Below, in pieces: positions 54,119 to 64,000 of a stretch of DNA of 64,000 nucleotides. The stretch comes from Trissonchulus latispiculum (lineage: Eukaryota > Nematoda > Enoplea > Enoplida > Ironidae). How positions within the stretch are numbered: the first letter of the stretch is position 1; each line of letters starts with the position of its first letter. A program made the translations under genes and the position numbers. The stretch spans positions 1 to 64,000 of the forward strand of contig JASAND010010615.1 of NCBI GenBank assembly GCA_030248195.1, in the 5' to 3' direction. The notes under the pieces were generated by a model that saw only the letters and a list, made by a program, of their open reading frames with translations, ran no database searches and was not told the DNA's origin.

Positions 54119-57100
54119 CCCCTTAGGACGCTTTTTAGGGACCTTTCTGTCCCACAGGTCAGCAAGGAAGATTGAGACAAAACACGAAGACTACAATTTC
54201 AGGAGCCTATGGATCTTCTACATCCGGCTCAAAAATTAATGCCTAGGAAAAATATTAGGACTTTTTGGCCTTTTGGCCTTATTTTTTTTCTTTTATGTGA
54301 TATTCGGCCTTTGGGCCTTTATTTTTTATTATGGTATTCTGGGCCCTTATGGTCAATTTCTCATGAACTTTGGGGCCAAAGGAGCCCCCAATTTTACAGC
54401 AACTTCTTGGACCCAAGGCCATTTTTTAGTTCCGTAGCATGTTGGGCCTCCGGGCCAGTTTTATTTTACCCTTTATTTTTATTATTTATGTTATTCCAAA
54501 AATCAAGGGCAGCTCATGTAAACCCCTCCTGTGCGATGGAGGTCTTGAGATGTGTCCACCTTTCTTTTTTCCTTCTTTTCTCGTTTGGATTCCATTTTTA
54601 CCAGTCAAGCCACAGCCTTTATGGCCAAATTATTCTCTTTATTTGTCACTTTTGGGGTTATTTTTCGTAGTTTTCATGGGATTATGAGTGGGACTCCAAA
54701 CCCCTGATTCTGGGCTAGAGAGCCTCTTAATTACGGCTCTAAAATTAATAAGCTAGTTAGAAGAATTAACTCCCCACAGCCGGCAACTAGGAGTTGCCGG
54801 CCATATTTTGTCACAGAAGCGCCATGTTGTTCAAAATTTTACAGTCAGTATTATGTTTTTATTTCAGCGTTAGGTCGGTATTAAAATTATTAGGTATTAA
54901 AAAATTATATAGGGTATTTCAAAGCCAACTCTTAAAATATGAGTCTTTATCGCCTTAATTTAATTAATTATTAAGTAGTCGTTTAAGAGGAATGGGCGGC
55001 TTCCTCAATTTTCGTAGTATTAACTAATGGTGTATTTGATTTAATCAATTGCTCTTTGTTGTTAGTAATAATTGCTTAGCAATTATTACTCACTGGCTTT
55101 CACCAAAATTCAAGTCAAATCTTTTCCAAACTTGTGAAGTTTAAGTTTTTCCCAAAAAATTTCTTTTATAAGCAATTCTAAGGAATTGCAAAAGCCGTAA
55201 AACTCGCGCACAACAAAGTTCAAAGTTTATAAACTCCTTACGCAAATGAGCCTAAGTTTGAATTATTAGTTAGTCTAAGTAGCTAGATAATTACTGATAT
55301 AATTGTTTTGTAATGTTGAAATTTGAATGTTTTGCAAGTTTGAAATGTGAATGTTCTGCAAGTCTGAAGCGTGAATGTGTTATAAAACTTAGATGTGTAT
55401 GCGCCCCTAAAAAGTACCTAGGGTGATTATTCGGGTAAACCCTCATGGAGCGTGAGGTTCCAAAATTAACCAAGTTTCAAGGATGTTTGGTTGAATGGTT
55501 GTAGAATGCCCTGATTTGTATCAACGCAGATTGAATGTTTTTGATTAATTGCGGCGGCAACTCACGGAATCTCCCCTTGTACGATAGGGGTTGTGAGGAT
55601 TGCCAAAACAGTATGAATGTCAGTCGATTGGATGTTATTAGTAACGTAGCTAGTGATATTGGGATAATCCAAGACTTCAGGAAGGTAACAAATTGTAGTA
55701 CATCTTACGAGTGATTGTCAAGTTATGGATCATACTGAACTCTCTATGGTAGTTCACTGGTTCTCATCTGGTGCATGAGACCAATCCATGTGAAATTGTC
55801 CTTAAACTCCTGTATTAGACAGGAAAATAATATAAATATGTGCAAATGTTTGTTTGTTGTGAATATTTGTTGATCTGAGGGATATGAGTGTGATAAACAG
55901 TGTGAATGAGTGCTATTTCAATATCGAGGTAATGTGCAAATTAGGTAGTTAATCTAGTCCAGGGTCACGGGGACCCTCCAGGATAAGCTGATACTACCAG
56001 GTGGTCCTCGACTCGTCCACGTAGGTATCCCCGCAGGGGGGGAGTGGACGAATCGCAAATAAAGGACTTCGTGCTGGTCTATTTTACCTGTTTAGAGCCA
56101 AATTTTGTCCCAAAACATGTAATATAAATTAGTTAAGTCTGTCCACTGTTTCGTAATTGTATGAATTAATTAGCTAGATCTGTGACAGTTATGCCTATAC
56201 TTAAAACTTATTAAAAACAGCCAAATTCATCTCGAACTAGTATTTCTTGTAGTGCATTGTAAAATAGTTCATACATTCTGTCAGCCTTTAGCACAAAAGG
56301 CAAAAGTTAGTTTTAATCAAATTGCAGGAATTATGTCAAAACTGTTACTCTTGCCCTCACTTGTTCTCGCTAACGGGGCAACTTATTTGGCTGTGGTTTG
56401 TACTTTTACGAAGTATATTATCTGTACAGCTCAGACTTTTTATGTCAACGTTCTCGACACGGTAAACGTCTTCCGTTTGAAAATCCTCGCCAAATTGGGT
56501 TATAAACATCGAATCATATTTGTTTGTCAAAATGAATGAGTAATTATGGGATCTAACATACGGCGAATATCATTACGTAAGTACCAAAGAAACCTAAAAT
56601 CACAGAAATAATAGTTAGTAATTTATTAATACTGTGCAATTACGTAGGAGTTGAGAATTGTAATGATTTATATTTAGCCAATAGCGCACAATTAGTCACA
56701 TTTCATCCCGCAAAAAGCGGTCAAAGTGTGTTAATTCTGGTTTTCAACAAAAATCTTAATCAGAATTAACTAAAGTTCAAAGTTTCGTTTCTGAAAGCCG
56801 TAAAAGTGAGTAATAGTTGCTGGGTTTGATTCCCGCCCTTGTATTCTGAACTAATGGGTTTTAACCCAGGTTCTTCGAGAGGTCAACATCCTGTCCAGAT
56901 TGGTGGTCTGCGGAACCGATCCGGAGAGCTTCTGTACGATTGGAATCAGTATTCAGTGAACGGAAATTATTAATGTAGATTGATCAGCAGATTTGCCCAG
57001 TTAGAGACAGTTCGAATTGATGAAGGTACTTGGGAATTGGAACTCTATATGGATTGTAGTCTAGGACAGAGACAGTAACCACCGCGAACCTGATCATTTG

Positions 57101-58384
57101 GGAAAACTAAACTTACCTTGACTTGTTGCTGAGATTAAATTGAATGTTTTCTTCAAATTAATTCGGAACTTATCTAAAAATGTGCTCAGTTCTTAATACA
57201 TCCATCGCCACCCGGTTGGGAGCTCACGCTCCCCGGTTGTCTCTGGCTTAGGCCACTGATAGAGTTAGATCACAAGGAAGTATCCGAAAAAAGCAGAACG
57301 AAGCAATATCTAAATTTGATCATTTAACTTTAATTAATAATAACATTTGCAGCCATCTCCTGGTAACACCCCGCCTAGCCCGACCCCTGTATTGTTCTTC
57401 AGTCCAACCATCCGAAACCACTCGTGAAGCTGCAGGTGTAGCTTGACGGGATCACCCAACTTCATAGACCGGAGCTGTTCAGAACCGACACTCTGTTAAT
57501 TTTATTAATTATCTGTTATATTGAACTTTTGTTGTAGTTTTCTGTAAAAGACTAATAGAGAGTAGAGTTGAGTTAACACACACTACACGCAACACTACCT
57601 AACGTGACCAGTCATAATACCTGAAGAAGAGGTCTAACAGTTAGTCTTAAATTAATTAGTAACCGGTTAAATCTTGAATTCAATTAGTTTATATTTGGTA
57701 AACTCTCGTCTCCTAAATCAACCCTATTCCCCAGGCTGGCAACTCTGGTTAGCTGTGTAAATCACATAACTGTCGTAAATTGTTAACCCTGTCGTCTTAT
57801 TACTGTAAATCTATCGTTTGCGAACTGTTCTCAGTATCTGAAGTGTAATACGTTATCAGTATAATTGTAACAGTAATTATCTATCTTAATAAATTAATCT
57901 TGTTACTCATCAGTTTTCGGACTCACATTTTAGCAGCTGAAAAGAGATTCAGGTGAGATCTCCCTAAGAGTAAAGGTAAATTGTTTAGATCTGAATAGGA
58001 GTATAAAGCGAATAGAAGGAGAATATCTCGAGTATAAAGCCTAGTTGTGTGAGTCGAGTTTTGACCTGTTGCGTCAGAACATTCCTATCCATACTCCAGG
58101 TGCGATTGGATAGAGCCTAACCTCCCCTAATTTAACGAACTCACGACAGTACCCCTAACAGGTTGGCTGTAGAGATCCCCGATTTTGGCAAACTACCTTT
58201 CGGGAATCTGGTACTTAAGTTTGTCTAACGCGTCAGTCAGGCAAACGCGCTAACCTTCCGTGTAAGTGAACCCTCAACTGAAACGACCCCATTCCTAATC
58301 TTAGACCCTAATTTAGAAGGGAAAGTCAAGTCAAATCAAATTAATCAAATTGTCAGTTTAATCTTGCTCAGTTCATTACACATT

Positions 58385-58660
58385 TTATCAAAACCTATTC
58401 GCTGGAGTTCGTTGCTTTAAGCTAGAGATTTCGCCGAAAAACGACTTTGTCAAAGCTGCGGTTATTTTGTTTTGAACATCAATTTCTCAAAAACTACCCA
58501 ATGGATTTGCCTTATTTTTGGCTGGATGAAAATTCGCCCTATAACGGAGGCACATTTTTCTTGGTTTGAGCTAATACGTCTCCGGTTGCGAGAAAACTCA
58601 ACACAAAGTTGGGAAATTGCGTGCCACCGCACATTTGCCGGATTTTCTGCAGTATTGAGA
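58385..58660. mobile_element. TTAA MITE, family B, right half
   Basis: Continuation of 50530-50941 after the LTR insertion, matching 31510-31790. The right terminus is lost where the 49-bp satellite region begins. Confidence 0.75.
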
Positions 58661-58729
58661 CCACACATGCGCAATGCCTATACTGGGCCTATACATGTAT
58701 AGGCCAGAATCCGAAACCCCCGCGCAGTG

Positions 58730-59360
58730 CGCAGCAAAATTTTTGACCCCCGCGCAGCGCGAAGCGCTGCGCAGAAGATCTTCAGCATTTTTGGAGTCCT
58801 CGCGCAGAGCAAGGCGTTCCTGCGCGGGGGTCGGCACTGTTGGAACCCTCGCGCAGAGCAACGCGTCCCTGCGCGGGGGTCGGCACTGTTGGAACCCTCG
58901 CGCAGAGGAACGCGTCCCTGCGCGGGGGTCGGCACTGTTGGAACCCTCGCGCAGAGGAACGCGTCCCTGCGCGGGGGTCGGCACTGTTGGAACCCTCGCG
59001 CAGAGCAACGCGTCCCTGCGCGGGGGTCGGCACTGTTGGAAACCTCGCGCAGAGCAACTCGTCCCTGCGCGGGGGTCAGCATTGTTGGAACCCTAGCTCA
59101 GAGCAACAAGTCCCTGCGCGGGGGTCAACACTGTGGGAACCCTCGCGCAGAGCAACGCGTCCCTGCGGGGGGGACGGCACTGTTGGAACCCTCGCGCAGA
59201 GCAACGCGTCCCTGCGCGTGGGTCGGCACTGTTGGAACCCTCGCGCAGAGCAACTCGTCCCTGCGCGGGGGTCAGCACTGTTGGAACCCTAGCTCAGAGC
59301 AACAAGTCCCTGCGCGGGGGTCAACACTGTGGGAACCCTCGCGCAGAGCAACGCGTTCAT
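58730..59360. repeat. 49-bp CpG-rich satellite with 196-bp higher-order repeat
   Basis: About 12 units of 49 bp (for example GCACTGTTGGAACCCTCGCG followed by CAGAGCAACGCGTCCCTGCG), at 58834, 58883 and so on. A variant unit with CTAGCTCAGAGCAACAAG recurs at 59093 and 59289, 196 bp or four units apart. Open frames of up to 224 codons on both strands arise because the unit lacks stops. They change register every unit and are not genes. Confidence 0.9.
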
Positions 59361-60111
59361 TCAATGCTAGGAGTTTGTGGTTGGCTTTTATGCACTTTTA
59401 AATATTTTTTTCCAATTCTTTGAACAAAATTTCTGAACTCGCTCAAAAACCAAAAAAAGTTCTGTTTCTGATACTCAGAAGCTAACATTAATAGATTGCT
59501 TTATAAAAGTGTTGAGCTACAACACTTTCGAGAAAAATTTTGCGTCTTTGGCGCACCGACTTTTGCTTCGATCTGTCAAGAAATTTTCAAATCAACGGCC
59601 CATGTCCAGATAAAATTCACTTTATGCTCGTTCTGATCCTCTAATTGTTTTTCTGAATCTTTCAGTTTCATGGGGGTTATAGGGGCTCTGGGATTCGTAA
59701 TTTTACTAAGAGATTTGACCCAGAACTTTTTATGGGGCTTCTTGGGATTCTCAATATTTCGATGAGAGTTGACCCGTAACTACATTATATGTCTAGTTTT
59801 AAGATTTTGTTGGGGGTTCTTGGCCCAAGAACCCCAAGAACCCACAACAAAATTGCCCACAAGCCGAGACTTGGCCATTCTCGGTCTCGGTCTCGGCACC
59901 CTGGTTTTGGCCTTGTTCTCGGTCTCGATCTCGGTATCGGTGAAGTTTTGGTCTCGCCCAACCCTGTTCTTGAGGGGCTCTTAACTTTTTTGAAGAGATT
60001 TAATTCGCAACTGCCTAATTATAAGTTTTTCCTGGGAGTGTATGGGTTCCGGAATCTCTGTGTTCCGAAGGTTCTAGGGTTTCTAATGCCTCTATAAACT
60101 TACATACACTA
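59361..60111. repeat. Degenerate repeats with GGTCTCGG runs
   Basis: 59680-60080 holds several diverged ~90-bp units with GAGATTTGACCCGNAACT and a GGGATTCT block. 59877-59955 contains a degenerate (GGTCTC)n run. No gene recognised. Confidence 0.45.
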
Positions 60112-60420
60112 CTTACGGTGGTGTTTTGTACAAAAATACCCCGACAGCGTTTCAACATAGTTGTCCCGATTTCTGCTTTCTAGCTAAAGTAATCTCTTGA
60201 CAAAGCTGAGAAAAGGAGGCAAAATCCAGGCATGCAAGATTATAATAAACAAGTTTAAGGGGGGTCCATTTTTGGCCGATTTTTCGACCATCTCCTATTT
60301 CGCTCATTCTCACAGATTTTGTTGTCCGATTGGTATATTTTAGCGAGTTTTTGAAATTAAAGTAGGGTCTCTTACTGTTAGCGAATAATTCCACCTCAAA
60401 GTGGTTGTCAGCATGTGTTA
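60112..60420. mobile_element. Fragments of family-A MITE and TTAAGGGGGGG repeat
   Basis: 60112-60235 matches the interior of family A (CCCCGAT..CTGCTTTCTAGCTAAAGTAAT). 60255-60345 matches the 27227-27320 repeat. Confidence 0.5.
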
Positions 60421-61234
60421 AACATAGGAAACGGAAAAGGTGGTGATTTTTTCCGTGCGCCAGAGAAATCTCGACAAAACGACAAAACTTAGCACTTCAA
60501 CGTCCGTATTATATTATAAATACGATCTAGAGGGGTGATTTGTAGGAGCAGAACTTTGATTTAGGACTTCAAAATTTTTTAATTAATTTTTGAAGTTTGA
60601 GAATAGCCAAATTTGACTGTTTTGCAATATTAAAATTGGTGGTCTTCATAAATTGGTGGACTTTGATGAAATATTCTGAAAGTTGTAAGGCGTATTTAAA
60701 AATTCTGCTTCTTACTAATCACAGTTTATGACAAGACATTTCGAACGATACCAATTGATCTTGGTTAGCTCTGCCCGATTTCGAGATTTCTCTGGCGCAG
60801 AAATCTGAATTTTTAGCAAAATTTTGGAAATTCCCGTTTTTTGGCAAATAACATTGAGCTATGGCAACACAGACCAATAAAATGTTAGTCTATCTATTTG
60901 CGCACCATTATTGATGACTTTAGGTCAAGTTTGGGTACAGGGTAATGGTGTAGGTTAGTACACCCAATTGGTCGCTGGGGTAAAATATGAGGGTCTGACA
61001 TCGATAATCTCAAAAATAGCTATTTTTCAAATGTTTTGGAATATGTTAAATTTTATGTCAATCGAAAGCTCTCAAACATGTTTTCTTCTTGCCCGCAATT
61101 GCGCCAAATTCAGGTTAAATGATTTTTGAGGTCACGGCTTTCCAGCGTCGGTGCTACTCCCTAAAATCACTAAATAAAGCCATACAGTAAACTTTCCCCA
61201 TTAAAAGCCACCCTAAATTCTTTGTTTGCATCAG
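60421..61234. other. Intergenic sequence
   Basis: Starts with AAAAGGTGGTGATTTTTTCCG, vaguely like a TTAA-element end, but no matching right end is visible. Otherwise nothing recognised. Confidence 0.35.
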
Positions 61235-61454
61235 TTACAAATATACAACCGAAGGAAGCCCCATTCTCAAAGACGTTCAAGTGGAAAGTGCCTTTATTTA
61301 CTGCGGCACCTCGTTTTCACCCATTTTCAAATTGCATGCAATTAATAGACGGTTACTCGTTACGTACAGAACAAAACTACTCAAAATTTAAACTCGATGT
61401 GCAGGACATTTGGCGGGGCGATTTGGGGGACTGCCTCCACGACGCGATTCGAAG
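61235..61454 (+). CDS. Possible isolated host exon, unrecognised
   Basis: A 220-nt open segment is bounded by an acceptor-like TTTGTTTGCATCAG and a donor GTAGGA. It codes for VTNIQPKEAPFSKTFKWKVP and ends KFKLDVQDIWRGDLGDCLHD-AIR. Composition is balanced and unlike the surrounding AT-rich repeats, which suggests real coding. No domain is recognised and no partner exon was found in the window. It may belong to a gene extending outside, or be chance. Confidence 0.25.
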
Positions 61455-61904
61455 GTAGGAACAATTTAATGTGAAAAATAGAGAAAAGGGCAAAAAACAT
61501 TTCCATGATTTAGCTTGCACCATTCCAAGAAAGGAGATATGCAGGATTTATGCACACTTTGGTTTTGCAAGAATTAATTATTGCACAGTATAAATTTCAA
61601 ATATCGAATTTTGGGCTGTGTTAGCTAAATGCCAGCACCGCCCAAAACCTTTCCAAAACTCATTCTCGCGGGGCAAAATTCATTTACGAATTATGCAGGC
61701 GCAATGTACAGCGTGGTAGAATTTTGAACACGTCTAAGACTTTTGTAGCTAAATGCCATCGTACTCTTTATAGTTCTACAATTGTAGGAAATTTGCGACA
61801 TAGTGGACGTACAGGCCAGTTAGCTAGCCACAAGCATGAATTGAGCGCAAGTTGAACTGATGGCAAAAAGCAAGGTGTAGTATAATCGGCATGGTGTAAT
61901 TGGT
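61455..61904. other. Intergenic sequence
   Basis: No feature recognised. Confidence 0.35.
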
Positions 61905-62165
61905 AATTGGGCCCCCCCCCAGCATAGGTGTACCAGGCTACAGTTTACCCCGCTGTGAAACCTCCCACGGAGAGGCCAGACCCCCCACCCCCCATACCCG
62001 AGCTCGACTACTCCCCCCCAAGCCGGGCTCAGACCAGACCCACCTCCCCTCCGCCCTCCCCCCGTAGGTCAGTGGCGGATCCAGGGGAGGGGCCCGGGGG
62101 CCCGGGCCCCCCCCTTTGCGATTTGGGCCCCCTCCTTTGACATTCCGGGCCCCCCCAGAAAATTT
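61905..62165. repeat. C-rich repeat with GTGGCGGATCCAGGGG end motif
   Basis: Poly-C-rich stretch containing CAGTGGCGGATCCAGGGG at about 62069-62086, followed by alternating G and C runs. This motif resembles terminal sequences of DNA-transposon-derived repeats common in aquatic invertebrates (recollection, not checked). No partner end is visible. Confidence 0.4.
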
Positions 62166-62784
62166 TTTCAGCTGTTTATATGCATATTTTGAGTGAAAAT
62201 TAAGCATAATTTTAATAAATTTCACAAATTTTTAAAAAATTTCGCCTGCGCGCACTTACGTCTACTTCCGTGCTGCTTTATTACGTACTTAATTCTGTGA
62301 CAGAACTTCTGTCACTTAAAGTGTCTTCTATTTTGTTTCCTTTCCTGCTTTGTAAGTATATAATTAATTGTACTAAACGCTTTCAGTTTATTTTATGACT
62401 ATATACCGGCTTATATTTATATATATACTTACAAATTTTATTTTGCTTTCATAACGTATATATATAAACGGGCAATGCAAGATTGATAATTGGCAGCTTC
62501 TGAAAGTGTTCTAGAATAAATCGAGGAAGTGAAAAATTCTGAAAAGCCGTTTTGGTTTTCCACTGATCGATTATGCAACTCAATAACTCATCTCATCTTA
62601 ACTATATAATCTTTTTAAACATGTGAATTGCTGAATTTTCCACGATTTCAAAAAATTCTTCAACTTCTGGGGGGCTCCGCCGCCCCCCAGACCCCCCGTT
62701 TCGTACATTATCTTTGTTGCCCTTGTAGCTTGTCCTCTTTATTGCCACCATTCCTTGTATATACTTATATAGCCATCGGGTGAA
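62166..62784. other. AT-rich intergenic sequence
   Basis: TA-rich patches near 62400-62465, and a CTGGGGGGCTCCGCC motif at 62668 resembling 11371-11385. No gene recognised. Confidence 0.35.
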
Positions 62785-63175
62785 AAAAACCCACCCCCTT
62801 TTTGGGGGGAAAAACCCACCCGCCTCCTGGGTCATGGGTTGGAGATATGAGCTCCAAAACATACCAGCAGGAAGCGCGACTCTTTCTAACCTATGTATGC
62901 AAAGATCAAGTCATTTGGTTCACTCTTGCTTAATTTAATGACATTTTGAAAATGACAACTAGTTTTTGGTTCAACCATGCAAAAATTTACCAAAAGTTTG
63001 GACCGATGTAACTTTTGACTGGGTTGGGCTAGAAAAATTTTGCAAATATCTGCAATGATGGCAACTCTTCCACAGCCAAAATTAGACCGATCCGCTGTAC
63101 CGTTAGTCTGGCACATTGCCAAAAGTGGCGGGGAAAAAAACCCACTTTGGGGGGAAAAAAACCCACCCGAATTTT
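62785..63175. repeat. GGGAAAAAACCC inverted-motif pair
   Basis: Two clusters of G(4-6)A(5-7)CCCACC (62785-62830 and 63127-63172) flank about 300 bp. The motif is shared with the foldback element at 1-3113, suggesting a related element. Confidence 0.45.
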
Positions 63176-63563
63176 TTTGAAAATTTTTTTAACAACTCAA
63201 CACGGAAACAATTAGAGACCATAGCACGGTACTATCGAGCACGCTGCGTCATCCTATGCGGTCAGATTCGGACAATTTTGCTTACCTGGCTAGCTAGGGG
63301 CTAAAAACCTTAAAAGTGCCATTTCGCAGCTGGAGGAACCAATACAGGTACAAATGTGGATTTTAACAGCCAATTCTACGTAAAAAACCATTCTCTACAC
63401 GATAGAATAATAAGTTTTATCAAATTACATCATTTTTAGCATTTTTCAAAAATTGCCTTATGTTTATGTGTTAAACTTCATGAAACCTGGCCAGTTGATG
63501 CAGCATTTTCAGCGGCACATGAGATCTCAAAACAAGTTACCCCTTAAAAGGGGAATAAATACC

Positions 63564-63883
63564 GTCGTAGTGTTTGAAATTTATGTGCTCAATGTTTTGT
63601 TTGTTTTGCTTAGAACAGATTGTTCTACTGTATTGTGACGCTAGCATTTGACTAGTTTAAACTCCCCAACATTGTGAAAGCTTGAAAAAGAAGTGAAAAC
63701 TATTACCAGTGCTGCCTTTAGGCACTCAGTGCCGCTTAGCCAGACTTATTCTAAATCAATAGACACACAGGCATCCGTAGTGTTTGAAATTTATGTGCTC
63801 AATGTTTTGTTTGTTTTGCTTAGAACATATTGTTCTACTGTATTGTGACGCTAGCATTTGACTAGTTTAAACTCCCCAACATT
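63564..63883. repeat. ~108-bp direct repeat, 212 bp apart
   Basis: CCGTAGTGTTTGAAATTTAT onward to CTCCCCAACATT occurs at 63566-63671 and 63778-63883, nearly identical. The intervening 106 bp are unique. This could be a partial tandem duplication. Confidence 0.8.
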
Positions 63884-64000
63884 TGGGGTTTCTGAGATAA
63901 AAGAATGACAGTATTTATTGGAAAGTATTCAATTGTGAAAGTAAAATTTTGCCGGAAGAAGGATTCGATCTGCGTCCGGATCAGTGCAAAGCGGACACTC

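Larger units (their letters stand above)
52864..58380. mobile_element. Giant LTR copy 2 (5.5 kb)
   Basis: TGTAATGG...GTTCATTACA, colinear with 16224-23201 minus the nested MITE and a ~240-bp segment. Flanking CATT (50938-50941, before the 5' stub) matches 58381-58384, giving a perfect 4-bp target duplication for the whole stub-internal-LTR insertion. The heat-shock element, TATA-like box, hairpins and AATAAA are all retained at corresponding positions. No coding frame shows a recognisable domain. Confidence 0.65.

Noticed and set aside
58598..59401. Several 130-224 codon frames on both strands
   Set aside because: The 49-bp satellite unit has no stops in most frames and 49 is not a multiple of three. 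No start context, domain or codon bias supports a gene.
63945..64000. tRNA-like B-box (minus strand GATCGAATC)
   Set aside because: The flanking bases do not form a T-stem and no A-box or cloverleaf is visible before the window ends.

Overview
The window is eukaryotic and most likely from an invertebrate animal. It has spliced genes with GT-AG introns, reverse-transcribing elements of several orders, many short non-autonomous elements, long TA/CT microsatellites and no operons or ribosome binding sites. Base composition is mostly AT-rich, with local G/C-homopolymer and CpG-rich islands. I cannot name the species. Animal genes of the plant/fungal-type heme peroxidase superfamily are known but rare, so the single host gene I recognise is the best taxonomic handle.

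Layout. 1-3113 is a foldback element with ~1.2 kb arms. 3411-7390 is a second inverted-repeat element holding a tandem block of G/C homopolymers and a TTAA-flanked MITE. 8158-14890 holds a 43-bp satellite with an 11-mer higher-order repeat and two copies of a palindromic element. 15655-16223 and 23202-23405 are halves of a decayed LINE tail split by a 6.98-kb insertion (16224-23201). I interpret that insertion as a giant solo LTR. A second LTR copy lies at 52864-58380, preceded by a 119-bp stub of its 5' partner and 1.8 kb of presumed internal sequence. These LTRs carry a perfect six-unit heat-shock element, a nearby TATA-like box, several conserved hairpins and an AATAAA signal.

The centre (about 23.9-39.3 kb, with LINE sequence extending the symmetry to 15.7 and 40.4 kb) is a large inverted repeat with ~4.8 kb core arms and a ~5.9 kb spacer. 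A secreted heme peroxidase gene starts in the spacer (30256) and ends in the right arm (38522). Its last two exons are therefore mirrored in the left arm as a headless copy. The protein ends in an unusual glycine/arginine (RGG-type) tail. The gene's introns and upstream region are packed with MITEs and contain a compositionally odd 1.5-kb island.

40.5-64 kb continues with a 1.6-kb CCGG-rich palindrome, more TTAA elements and a nearly complete but mutated DIRS-order (Ngaro-like) retrotransposon at 44493-48834. That element has gag, RT, RNase H, a tyrosine recombinase with its catalytic residues intact, and classical split direct repeats. After it come the giant-LTR remnant, a 49-bp CpG satellite, degenerate repeats and one weak host-exon candidate. 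Apart from the peroxidase, almost everything visible is mobile or repetitive DNA.
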